Made by a program: the position numbers and the translations under genes. The notes beneath the pieces are model-generated. The model ran no database searches, was not told the DNA's origin, and saw only the letters and a program-made list of their open reading frames with translations. From Gammaproteobacteria bacterium (GTDB taxonomy: Bacteria > Pseudomonadota > Gammaproteobacteria > UBA4575), in NCBI GenBank assembly GCA_033344735.1, contig JAWPMW010000001.1, positions 1,494,171 to 1,558,170 on the forward strand: 64,000 nucleotides of DNA, in the 5' to 3' direction. Shown in pieces: positions 39,788 through 48,686 of the stretch (positions are counted from its first letter, which is position 1; each line of letters opens with the position of its first letter).

Positions 39788-39910
39788 CTAATAAAGATTG
39801 ACTATATTATTCAACTGATTACTTTGATTAGATATAGATTCTGACATTGCTGTGGATTTGTCGACCATTGCCATGTTTTCCTGTGTAGCCGTATCCATTT
39901 CAATAATAAG
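39788..39910 (-). pseudogene. C-terminal remnant of a methyl-accepting chemotaxis protein
   Basis: Minus-strand frame of 40 codons reading LIIEMDTATQENMAMVDKS and on to SISNQSNQLNNIVNLY then TAG. This is the extreme C-terminus of an MCP signalling domain (compare Tsr: I-x-x-MDxxTQxNAxLV, then SLxxQAxxLxxxVxxF). A TAG stop lies directly before the fragment in frame and no MCP sequence continues upstream into the waaF gene. It marks an old deletion or recombination junction. Confidence 0.75.
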
Positions 39911-39943
39911 CTATATTACATGATCAAAATCCTTGAGCTAAAT

Positions 39944-40966
39944 TTAGAGACGCTTGATAACGGCATCTAGCACATCTACAGGCATGATATCCTTCAAACA
40001 GCGATAGTGATCATATTGACAAGAACGCTGCCAACAAGGACTACATTCAAGCTTAACGTAGAATACTTTCGCCTCAGCATGAAGTGGAGGAGTATAAACA
40101 GGAGTCGTAGCTCCATACATTGCAATCACGGGAGTGTCGACAGCAGCAGCAATATGCATTAATCCTGAGTCATTACTGACGGCTACTCTGCATATCGCAA
40201 GTATATCAATTACGTCTAGCAAGCTTGTTTTGCCACAAAGATTGAAAACAGATTCGCCAGACAACTGCTCGATCTGCTTACCGACCCCAACATCTTTTGC
40301 TGAACCTAGCAGGCATACATTAACACCTTGCTTCTTTAACAATTTCACCAGCGACGAGAAATGTTCTACTGGCCATTGTTTAGATGGCCCATATTCCGCG
40401 CCTACCATACAAGCAATTAATGGAGCATCATTTGATATCGCATTTTTTTCTAAGACTTTAGCCTGATTATCCTCATCGGTATTTAATTCAGGGAAGTATT
40501 GTTTCTTAACTAGCTTCACATCTGATTCAATACCAATATAACGCAAATAGTTACATACATTAGGTATGCTTTTATCCTTATTAGATTCAAATGTATTAGT
40601 AATTAGACCATACCTAAATTCGCCAACATCACCTATCCTTTTTGGAATTCTTGCAAACCAAGGGACTAGTGCTGATTTATACGAGCGCGGCAATACAATT
40701 GCCTGAGAGAAGACTTCACTTCGCAATTGTCTACCCAAACGACGTCGCTTAGCTAGACCAAATTCACCGTGCTCAACATCGAGGCTATGGACCACTGAAA
40801 TTTGCGGCATGCGCTGCAATAATGGTCGCGACCATTCTGGTGCTACCACATGGATTTGTGCTGAGGTAGAATTACTCAGCAATGCCTTGTATAACGCCTG
40901 CGCCATCACCATATCACCCACCCAGGCGGGGCCAACAACTAAAGTCTTATTAATATTCCACTCCAA
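39944..40966 (-). CDS. waaF: ADP-heptose:LPS heptosyltransferase II
   Basis: 340 residues, GT9. The N-terminal motif VVGPAWVGDMVMAQALYKAL and the C-terminal NDSGLMHIAAAVDTPVIAMYG are those of WaaF; KRIGDVGEFRYGLI and PCWQRSC (a WaaF-type 'SPC..R.C' motif) also fit. Adds the second heptose of the inner core in the cytoplasm. Divergent from the InaA-like kinase gene with only 11 bp between starts. Confidence 0.93.
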   Translation of the reverse strand: MEWNINKTLVVGPAWVGDMVMAQALYKALLSNSTSAQIHVVAPEWSRPLLQRMPQISVVHSLDVEHGEFGLAKRRRLGRQLRSEVFSQAIVLPRSYKSALVPWFARIPKRIGDVGEFRYGLITNTFESNKDKSIPNVCNYLRYIGIESDVKLVKKQYFPELNTDEDNQAKVLEKNAISNDAPLIACMVGAEYGPSKQWPVEHFSSLVKLLKKQGVNVCLLGSAKDVGVGKQIEQLSGESVFNLCGKTSLLDVIDILAICRVAVSNDSGLMHIAAAVDTPVIAMYGATTPVYTPPLHAEAKVFYVKLECSPCWQRSCQYDHYRCLKDIMPVDVLDAVIKRL

Positions 40967-40977
40967 ATTAAATAGCT

Positions 40978-41868
40978 GTGTATATTCCTAACAATATTCG
41001 CCAATCCTCTAAAAAGTACACTCTAGGTGAGTACATTATTCACCCTACTCACACAAATAACCAATCACTAGAGCAATGGATTAAAGAATTACAGTTTGAG
41101 CAATACGAATCAACAACTCACCGCATGCAACTGCATAGTCGGAAACGCAACAACCTTTATAGCTTTCATCTTACTTGTGTAGATAAAGAGGTAATTTTGA
41201 AGGTTTCTCAAATATCCAAACACTATCGATGGTATCGAAAACTCAACCTCTTGCTTATCGGTTTAATCAAAAATTATAGCTTAAACGCATACTATGGAGG
41301 AATTGCTTTAGAAAAAATTAACGTGGACAGTCTTAAAGTACTAGGTCACTGGACCTGTAAACGTCAAACACAAAGTGAAAAATCATATTTACTTTACGAA
41401 AAGGTTAACTCCACTATGTCAGTATATGATTTATGCGAACAGGTAAGCCAAACCAATAAAAACTCTGAAGCTATTATTGTCAGCATTGCACAGTCATTAG
41501 CGGCAGTGGTTCGCAATCTTCACAGAAATAATATTCGCCATGGTGATCCACATTCAGGAAATTTTTTATTGCGCTCTTCTATAAAGAACTTCAGTCAATT
41601 AAAACCAGATGATGTTAAGCAAATGAAATTTACGCTAATAGATTTAGATAAAATGCATTTCGTACGCAACGAAAAACCATGGAGGAAGAAATTATTAGAT
41701 ATTCGCTGTATTCGAAGGTTTCGAATACATAACATCAATAGCACAGAGAGCTTGAATTACTACCTGGATAGACCCGCTAGTATTATAGAAAAATATACTC
41801 TGGTTTTCTGGATGAAGGGTGGATTCAATATTTATAAATGGATCAAACCAACCAAGAAACGCAATTAG
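40978..41868 (+). CDS. LPS core kinase, InaA/WaaP-like
   Basis: 296 residues from a GTG at 40978. The catalytic-loop motif is NIRHGDPHSGNFLL (about residue 185) and the metal-binding Asp is in FTLIDLDKMHF (about residue 221), the pattern of WaaP/RfaP and InaA kinases that phosphorylate LPS heptose. Position beside waaF supports an LPS heptose or core substrate. The divergent starts leave almost no room for a promoter, so regulatory sites must lie inside coding sequence or overlap waaF. Confidence 0.82.
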   Translation: MYIPNNIRQSSKKYTLGEYIIHPTHTNNQSLEQWIKELQFEQYESTTHRMQLHSRKRNNLYSFHLTCVDKEVILKVSQISKHYRWYRKLNLLLIGLIKNYSLNAYYGGIALEKINVDSLKVLGHWTCKRQTQSEKSYLLYEKVNSTMSVYDLCEQVSQTNKNSEAIIVSIAQSLAAVVRNLHRNNIRHGDPHSGNFLLRSSIKNFSQLKPDDVKQMKFTLIDLDKMHFVRNEKPWRKKLLDIRCIRRFRIHNINSTESLNYYLDRPASIIEKYTLVFWMKGGFNIYKWIKPTKKRN

Positions 41869-41916
41869 GTTGCTAAAATTAATTGGAATTTATAAGCGAG
41901 TTTATTATATTCTGAT

Positions 41917-42132
41917 TTACTTCTCAGAATAACCAAAATTATTCAACCAAGACTTATCTGATTTCCTACGTCCCGCAGTACGCGCGCCACTTGGCTCAGG
42001 ATTTTTCATGCGTACAGATTCCAATGTACACATATTATCCTTAAGAAAATAAGTGCTTATAGGCTCACTTATTTTTTTTGCTTGCTCGTAGTCTTCCGCA
42101 AGCAAATTGAATGTGACAACAAATTCTTTCAT
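41917..42132 (-). CDS. Small hypothetical protein
   Basis: 71 residues from the ATG at 42132; a TTG frame to 42159 adds nine residues. It starts MKEFVVTFNLLAEDYEQAKK, like a small ferredoxin-fold domain, and ends in a basic stretch (SGARTAGRRKSDKSW). I do not recognise it. Located between the LPS kinase and hldE, with about 170 bp upstream to hldE's end. Confidence 0.5.
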   Translation of the reverse strand: MKEFVVTFNLLAEDYEQAKKISEPISTYFLKDNMCTLESVRMKNPEPSGARTAGRRKSDKSWLNNFGYSEK

Positions 42133-42304
42133 CTCGTTTACAATGTAAAATCTCCCCAAGGATCAATATTCTACAAGCTTCAATAAAACAGTAATCGTAC
42201 CTCTTTCACAATTTACCAGATGAATTGCAATTAAATTGATGTACGTAGTAATTTACTAATAAGGATATTCGGACCAGACTCGAGTAAGACCTAGACTAGA
42301 AAAT

Positions 42305-43705
42305 TCAGTCTTTATTAATTATTGAGGAAATAATATTACTAGTAGAATACCCTTCCACAAAAGGAATAATTTTTACTTCTCCACCACGATCGCATACATA
42401 CTTTGAGCCCACAATTTCATCAGCTTGATAATCCCCACCCTTTACTAATACATCAGGGTTCAAGTGTTGAATTAATGCTTCCGGTGTTTCTTCTTCAAAC
42501 GAAACCACCCAATCCACTGAGGAGAAATATGAAAGCATTTCAGCTCGATCTTGAAGATGATTAATAGGACGCTCATCTCCTTTAAGTCGACGCACAGAGT
42601 TATCAGAATTCAAAGCTACTACCACCATATCACCAAAGGTAGAAGCTTCTCTCAAAAGATGTGCATGACCTTTATGTAAAACATCAAAACAGCCATTGGT
42701 AAACACAACTACTTGATTTTTAGCATGTGCATCTTCTATTCGTTTAGCCAAAAATTCTGCACTCACCAACTTACTGTTAGGGCACTCATAGCTCAGCATG
42801 CCGTGAGTTAATTCTTCAGCTGAAACAGTTGCAGCACCAAATTTACCCACCACGATACTTGCAGCTATATTTGCAACACGCGCTGCTTGGTTATAGTCAG
42901 CATCCGCCGCCAAGCTCATAGCAAATGCAGAAATGACTGTGTCACCCGCACCTGTTACATCATAGACTTCGCGCATTTGCGCAGGAAAATTTGTCACTGC
43001 GCCGTCTTGCATAACCAAAGTCATGCCTTTTTCGCTGCGTGTAATCAATAATGCTTCAAAATTATACTCAACACATAATTTTTGCGCCTTCTGGCAAATA
43101 TCTTGTTCAGAATCGCACTCACCTACAACCGCACAAAACTCAGAATAGTTCGGTGTAATCACAGAAGCATTTTTATATTTAGAAAAATCCGAACCCTTTG
43201 GATCAACAATAACTTTTTTATTATTATTTACCGCTATGCGAATAATCTCCTGCGCATCGGATAAAACACCTTTGCCGTAATCAGAGAGGATGACTATGGA
43301 ACAATTTTCGATGTTAGCTAAAAATGCTTCATCTACTTCTGCACCACAGCTATGCGCCTTGTCATCAAAATCTAAACGGATCAACTGTTGATTTCGACTG
43401 ACAATTCTTATTTTAGAAGTTGTACGAATGGATGCACTATAAATAAAATCAGTATGAATATTTTGTTTTTGCAAAATAGTTTGCAGCACCTCACCTTCCT
43501 GATCATTGCCTACTGCTCCCAGCAAAGTGACTTGCGATCCTAAAGCACTAATATTTTGCGCCACATTTGCAGCGCCGCCAGCTCGATCATGAGTATCAGT
43601 AATGCTAGCAACTGGCACCGGCGCTTCTGGTGAAATTCGATTTGCATCTGCATGCCAGTATCTATCTAGCATCACATCGCCCACTACTAATACATGAACA
43701 TCCAT
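42305..43705 (-). CDS. hldE: Bifunctional heptose-7-phosphate kinase/heptose-1-phosphate adenylyltransferase
   Basis: 466 residues. The N-terminal PfkB-type kinase (to ~310) has VVGDVMLDRYW, AGGAANVAQNISALG and VTGAGDTVISAFA; the C-terminal cytidylyltransferase-like domain begins FTNGCFDVLHKGHAHLL with the HxGH motif. Makes ADP-D-glycero-manno-heptose for the LPS core. The N-terminus is about a dozen residues shorter than in E. coli, and no better upstream start exists because TAA lies nine bases before the ATG. Follows ilvE by 25 bp. Confidence 0.94.
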   Translation of the reverse strand: MDVHVLVVGDVMLDRYWHADANRISPEAPVPVASITDTHDRAGGAANVAQNISALGSQVTLLGAVGNDQEGEVLQTILQKQNIHTDFIYSASIRTTSKIRIVSRNQQLIRLDFDDKAHSCGAEVDEAFLANIENCSIVILSDYGKGVLSDAQEIIRIAVNNNKKVIVDPKGSDFSKYKNASVITPNYSEFCAVVGECDSEQDICQKAQKLCVEYNFEALLITRSEKGMTLVMQDGAVTNFPAQMREVYDVTGAGDTVISAFAMSLAADADYNQAARVANIAASIVVGKFGAATVSAEELTHGMLSYECPNSKLVSAEFLAKRIEDAHAKNQVVVFTNGCFDVLHKGHAHLLREASTFGDMVVVALNSDNSVRRLKGDERPINHLQDRAEMLSYFSSVDWVVSFEEETPEALIQHLNPDVLVKGGDYQADEIVGSKYVCDRGGEVKIIPFVEGYSTSNIISSIINKD

Positions 43706-43730
43706 TTTTATTTAAAAAAGATACCCATGA

Positions 43731-44654
43731 CTAACAAGCAGGCGTTAACCAGTTTATGTATTCGTCCACTTCACCGTGGACAATTTTAAAGTATTTAGAC
43801 TGCAGCTGTTCAGTAATAGGTCCTCGCGTTCCCGAACCAATAGGACGATTATCGAGCTCGCGAATAGGCGTCACTTCTGCTGCAGTCCCAGTAAAGAATG
43901 CTTCATCTGCAATATAAACTTCATCTCGTGAAATTAGTTTTTCAACTACTGGAATATCCATCTTCGATGCCAAACCAATAATTGTTTTGCGTGTAATACC
44001 ATCTAATGCCGAACTCAGTTCAGGAGTGTATAAAATCCCATCACGCACAATAAATACATTCTCTCCACTGCCTTCTGCAACAAAACCTTGCGGATCTAAT
44101 AATAGCGCCTCATCATATCCATCTTGAGTTGCTTCTTGCAGAGCCAACATAGAATTTACATAGTGCCCATTAACCTTGGCTTTACACATTGTGGCGTTAA
44201 CATGATGACGAGTAAATGAAGAGGTCTTAACACGAATACCATTTTCTAAACATTCTTTCCCCATGTATGCGCCCCACTCCCATGCAGCAACTATGCAGTG
44301 CACTTTTAAATTATCTGCTCGCAGACCCATGCCTTCCGATCCATAAAAACACATTGGCCGTATATAACCATATTCCATATCATTAGCTTTAACCACTTCC
44401 ACTTGCGCTTGGTTTAATTGCTCATGACTAAATGGCACTTTCATACCAATAATTTTTGCAGAATTTAACAATCGCTCAGTATGATCTTGTAAACGAAAAA
44501 TTGCTGTGCCTTGCTTGGCATCGTATGCACGCACACCCTCAAACACTCCTGCACCATAATGCAGTGTGTGAGTAAGCACATGAGTACTAGCCTCTCGCCA
44601 GTCAATCATTTCTCCATCTCGCCAAATAATTCCGTTTCGATCCGACATCGACAT
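43731..44654 (-). CDS. ilvE: Branched-chain amino acid aminotransferase
   Basis: PLP enzyme, fold type IV, 307 residues. Motifs: LHYGAGVFEGVRAY, RLQDHTERLLNSAKI, KVNGHYVNSMLAL (PLP lysine of SKANGxY-like AKVNGHY), GSGENVFIVRDG and FFTGTAAEVTPI. Last step in valine, leucine and isoleucine synthesis. It is 19 bp downstream of glnE; the glnE-ilvE order is known in pseudomonads next to LPS core genes. ilvD of the same pathway lies at 58.6 kb. Confidence 0.95.
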   Translation of the reverse strand: MSMSDRNGIIWRDGEMIDWREASTHVLTHTLHYGAGVFEGVRAYDAKQGTAIFRLQDHTERLLNSAKIIGMKVPFSHEQLNQAQVEVVKANDMEYGYIRPMCFYGSEGMGLRADNLKVHCIVAAWEWGAYMGKECLENGIRVKTSSFTRHHVNATMCKAKVNGHYVNSMLALQEATQDGYDEALLLDPQGFVAEGSGENVFIVRDGILYTPELSSALDGITRKTIIGLASKMDIPVVEKLISRDEVYIADEAFFTGTAAEVTPIRELDNRPIGSGTRGPITEQLQSKYFKIVHGEVDEYINWLTPAC

Positions 44655-44673
44655 AACCCGACTCCTATTCCTT

Positions 44674-47472
44674 TTATTTTTCGCCTAAAATTTTATTCCA
44701 ACAATCTCTTACTATCTTTCTCTCATTAGCGTACTCATCTTGCGCTGCTTCAGGCTTCCCAGATTGCAATGCTATTCGGTGCATTATGTTTCGAAACCGG
44801 CAATATATATCAGACAACTCTGTTGCCATAGAGCTTGATATAAACCCACCGCCAGCCAGGCGTTCGAGTAAACGCACATTATCTGAGTAGCCACATAAAG
44901 AATTATCCTTATATGCATGCGCGAGAACCGCGTATTGGACCATAAATTCGATATCCGTGATACCTCCTTCGTCGTTTTTAAGATGAAATACGCCGGATGA
45001 CTTACTTGCTTTGGTTTTGAGCATTTTTTCGCGCATATCTGCTACTGCTAAGGCGAGCTTTTTGTTATCCCTTTGCTGACAAAGAATATGTTTACGCATG
45101 TTTGCAAATTGTTCTCGCACCCCCAAAGATCCTGACACACAACGCGCACGTACTAATGCTTGCAGCTCCCACATCCAAGCACGGGATTTATAATAATCCT
45201 CGACAAATGCAAAAGAAGGGACAATCGACCCTGACTCACCATCTGGCCTCAACCTTGTATCAACATCGTATAACCTTCCAGATACCGTCTGAAGAGTTAG
45301 CATTTGAGTAAGGCGTTGAGCAAATTTGGATACTTTAACAACATACGGAACCCTCGCCTGTTCTAAATAGGTAGACTGTTGCTCATTTTGGGCAATATAT
45401 ACAAGATCCAAATCAGACCCATAGCTCAACTCGAGCCCACCTAATTTTCCAAATGCAATCACTGCTAAATTATCTTTCATGCTTGAATCATATGATCTCT
45501 CTAAATATTTAACACAGCCATCTACCAAACTCTCCGCTGTCCAACTTAACTGGTCACTAACTTTCATTACAGAAATCTTATTTAGCACATCTGCACAAGC
45601 TACTCGCAATTCACGTGCATGTTTAAATAGGCGCACTCGTTCCAGAATGACATCATAATCAAGTTGATCGTATGCCAAGATTTCACTTGCAAACTGCTGC
45701 TTGATTTCATTCTGAGTTAATAAATATTCTTCTTCTGAATTGACTACCAACTCATCTAACAATAATGGATAAGATGTTAAGTGACTTGCAATCCATGGGC
45801 TCGCCGATGCGACTGCAATTAGCTGCTTCAATACTTGCTGATTCTCATACAGCAACACTAGATAAGCGGAACGACGTAAAATATTTTGGAGCAAAAGCGC
45901 TAAACGATTAATTGCTAAAGCTGGCGAATCAACTTGATTTAATTCACGCAAAAAGCATGGCATAAACAAATTTAGTCGACGACGTCCTTCTTTATCTTGG
46001 TTCCTATATGCTGAGCTGTTCATTAACGCGTGAATTTTTTCAGCAACAGCAGAAAATTCTTTATACCCAGATACATTCAATGCTTGCGCATCATCACATT
46101 CGTCTAACTGACTTAATTTCTTCCAAATATCAACATAGTCATCTTCTTGATGATCATCACTGCGAATTTGCGCAAATACCTTATTCACTGCGTCTGTATG
46201 TATTTTTAATGCTTGCTGAAAATCATTTACAGTTAAAAAACTCATAGATTCAGACAACAATTGCAATTGCTTTTGATTCTCTGGAATCACATGAATTTGT
46301 TCATCATTAAACATTTGCAGACGATTCTCTACACGCCGTAAAAATCGATACGCCACTACTAGCTCATTTACATCTTGCGTACTCAAATAACCTGTTGCTT
46401 CTATCTCATGTAAAACTTCAATAATTCTTCGCGATTGAAGTCGTGGATTTTGCCCTCCGTGAACCAATTGAAAAAACTGCACAATAAATTCAATTTCTCG
46501 AATACCACCAATCCCTAGTTTGATATTATTTAGATTGCCTTTTTTAGCCATCTGCTGAGAGATCAGATCTTTCATTTCACGCAGAGTATTTATCACCCCA
46601 AAATCTATATATTTACGATAAACAAAAGAAGCTACTATTTTGTCGAATTTTTGTTTATCTCTTTGTTCGCCATAAATAACACGCGCTTTAACAAAAGCAT
46701 AACGTTCCCATTCACGCCCATGAGTTTGTAAATAATCTTCTACATGATTGAAATTCACCACCAATGGCCCTGACTCACCAAAAGGTCGCAGACGACAGTC
46801 AACACGATAGACAAACCCATCAGACGTAACGTCTGACAATATACGAATCACTCCTTGAGCAAACTGAGTGAAAAATTCCTGATTGGAGATTGATTGCTCT
46901 CCATCACTCTGACCTGAATCTGAATAACAAAACATGACATCAATATCAGAGGAAAAATTCAATTCCTCGCCACCAAGTTTCCCCATAGCAATGACTACAA
47001 AATTAACTTGCTGATTTTGTTCTGTTCGAGGCACACCATATTTTTCGATTAATGAGTTTCTCATCCAATCTGCTGTCACCTTCACACAGGCATCTGCAAG
47101 CACACTTAACTCCTGCAAAATATCTAATATCTCTGCCCTTAATACCAAGTCCTTCCAACAGATTTGCAATAACAATTTATGACGAATTTCACGAAGACAT
47201 TGTTTCAATGATTCTTCTTCATTCGCTTCAACTACAGCCTGATAAACTTGGTCAACTACGATGGATCGCTTCAGAGGCGCAGAACTAACTTCTACCAGCT
47301 CACTAAGCCAGTGCGGATATTTCTGGCATAAACGTTCACTATATTTACTTCGCTCCCAAAGTGTCTTAACAAGCTCCTGGCTCTCTACAGTTTTAGCCGA
47401 AAGCGATTGCTTAGAAATAAATTCTTGCCACCTCTCTTGAGTTTGCGCAGAAATGATAATTGAGTCTCTCAT
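44674..47472 (-). CDS. glnE: Bifunctional glutamine synthetase adenylyltransferase/deadenylase
   Basis: 932 residues, about the length of E. coli GlnE. Two nucleotidyltransferase domains: FVVIAMGKLGGEELNFSSDID (about residue 160) and LAVIAFGKLGGLELSYGSDLD (about residue 665), each followed by RLRPFGESGPLV and RLRPDGESGSIV. Switches glutamine synthetase activity in response to nitrogen. First gene of the glnE-ilvE-hldE run. Confidence 0.96.
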   Translation of the reverse strand: MRDSIIISAQTQERWQEFISKQSLSAKTVESQELVKTLWERSKYSERLCQKYPHWLSELVEVSSAPLKRSIVVDQVYQAVVEANEEESLKQCLREIRHKLLLQICWKDLVLRAEILDILQELSVLADACVKVTADWMRNSLIEKYGVPRTEQNQQVNFVVIAMGKLGGEELNFSSDIDVMFCYSDSGQSDGEQSISNQEFFTQFAQGVIRILSDVTSDGFVYRVDCRLRPFGESGPLVVNFNHVEDYLQTHGREWERYAFVKARVIYGEQRDKQKFDKIVASFVYRKYIDFGVINTLREMKDLISQQMAKKGNLNNIKLGIGGIREIEFIVQFFQLVHGGQNPRLQSRRIIEVLHEIEATGYLSTQDVNELVVAYRFLRRVENRLQMFNDEQIHVIPENQKQLQLLSESMSFLTVNDFQQALKIHTDAVNKVFAQIRSDDHQEDDYVDIWKKLSQLDECDDAQALNVSGYKEFSAVAEKIHALMNSSAYRNQDKEGRRRLNLFMPCFLRELNQVDSPALAINRLALLLQNILRRSAYLVLLYENQQVLKQLIAVASASPWIASHLTSYPLLLDELVVNSEEEYLLTQNEIKQQFASEILAYDQLDYDVILERVRLFKHARELRVACADVLNKISVMKVSDQLSWTAESLVDGCVKYLERSYDSSMKDNLAVIAFGKLGGLELSYGSDLDLVYIAQNEQQSTYLEQARVPYVVKVSKFAQRLTQMLTLQTVSGRLYDVDTRLRPDGESGSIVPSFAFVEDYYKSRAWMWELQALVRARCVSGSLGVREQFANMRKHILCQQRDNKKLALAVADMREKMLKTKASKSSGVFHLKNDEGGITDIEFMVQYAVLAHAYKDNSLCGYSDNVRLLERLAGGGFISSSMATELSDIYCRFRNIMHRIALQSGKPEAAQDEYANERKIVRDCWNKILGEK

Positions 47473-47539
47473 CTATATATATGCATACCTATGTCGCATA
47501 GAACTAATCTTAAATGGCATAAGTCGAATAAAATCCAAT

Positions 47540-47568
47540 ACACAAATGAGAATACATCTCATTTGTGT
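47540..47568. promoter_or_regulatory. Fur-like operator of the iron importer
   Basis: A 29-bp perfect inverted repeat: ACACAAATGAGA, spacer ATACA, TCTCATTTGTGT. Its core TGAGAATaCATCTCA resembles the 7-1-7 Fur motif. It lies 55 bp upstream of the fbpA start, where an iron-dependent repressor would bind. Confidence 0.65.
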
Positions 47569-47622
47569 TACTATCAGTAGCAACACGCACCATTTAAAGA
47601 TATTCCAGGCGGATTAATCACC

Positions 47623-48645
47623 ATGAAACTTCATATTAAATCAATACTTTACATTACACTTTGCTGTGTAATCACACAACATGCCGCTGCTAAAGAAGAA
47701 GAGCTGAATGTATATTCCGCACGTAAAGAGGCTTATATAAAACCTTTACTTGATCAATTTGCTGAGCAGCACAATATTCAAGTTAACTTAGTCACTAGTA
47801 AAGCAGATGCGTTAATCCAACGTCTCAACAATGAAGGTAAAAATTCTCCTGCAGACGTATTCATCACAACAGATGCCGGGCGATTGCATCGCGCTAAAGA
47901 CGCTGATCTTTTGCAAGCGATTACCAATGAATCTGTTATTCAATTGTCACCAGAACAATACCGTGATCCATCAGGCTATTGGCTGGGACTATCCGTACGT
48001 GCTCGTGTAATTGTGTATAGCAATGAACGAGTGCAAGCATCAGAACTTTCAACTTACGAAAATTTAACTGACCCAAAGTGGGAAAATAGAATATGTGTTA
48101 GATCATCGAACAACATATACAATCAGTCATTAGTCGCATCGTTCATTGCTCACCACGGGATCAAAGCCACACAACAATGGGCTAATGATTTTGTTGCTAA
48201 CTTTGCGCGAAAACCTCAAGGCGGAGATCGAGATCAAATAAAAGCGGTCGCGGCAGGTCAATGTGATATTGCTGTAGTAAATTCGTATTATTTAGGAAAC
48301 ATGATTAACGGTAGCGATGAAGAAAAAGCTGCTGCCTCTAAAGTAAAATTATTCTGGCCCAATCAAAATGATCGTGGCACACATGTCAACATCAGTGGCA
48401 TTGGTATCACAAAGCATGCAGATAATATTGAATTGGCTAATCAGCTAATTACATTTTTATTCACCAAAGAATCACAAGCCTGGTATGGTGACGTTAACCT
48501 AGAGTTTCCTGTCATTAACAACATAAAGTTAAACCAAACTTTAGAAAACTGGGGGCCATTTAAAGCCGATACATTAAATCTGGGAAAACTCGGAGAACTT
48601 AATTCCATTGCTGTTCAAATAATGGATATAGCTAAATGGCGATAA
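47623..48645 (+). CDS. fbpA: Ferric iron ABC transporter, periplasmic binding protein
   Basis: 340 residues with a signal peptide (cleavage near residue 23). Resembles the FbpA/FutA group: LNVYSARKEAYIKPLLDQF at the mature N-terminus, DVFITTDAGRLHRA, and VNSYYLGNM with the tandem tyrosines that ligate Fe3+. Carries ferric iron to the permease encoded next. Operon fbpABC behind the Fur-like site. Confidence 0.92.
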   Translation: MKLHIKSILYITLCCVITQHAAAKEEELNVYSARKEAYIKPLLDQFAEQHNIQVNLVTSKADALIQRLNNEGKNSPADVFITTDAGRLHRAKDADLLQAITNESVIQLSPEQYRDPSGYWLGLSVRARVIVYSNERVQASELSTYENLTDPKWENRICVRSSNNIYNQSLVASFIAHHGIKATQQWANDFVANFARKPQGGDRDQIKAVAAGQCDIAVVNSYYLGNMINGSDEEKAAASKVKLFWPNQNDRGTHVNISGIGITKHADNIELANQLITFLFTKESQAWYGDVNLEFPVINNIKLNQTLENWGPFKADTLNLGKLGELNSIAVQIMDIAKWR

Positions 48646-48686
48646 GCAAAATAGTTATATCTAACCTGAAATAAACTACCAATCTC

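Noticed and set aside
44674-47472. Possible fusion or split of GlnE
   Set aside because: Both adenylyltransferase domains and their linker are present in one frame of normal length, so it is an ordinary glnE.
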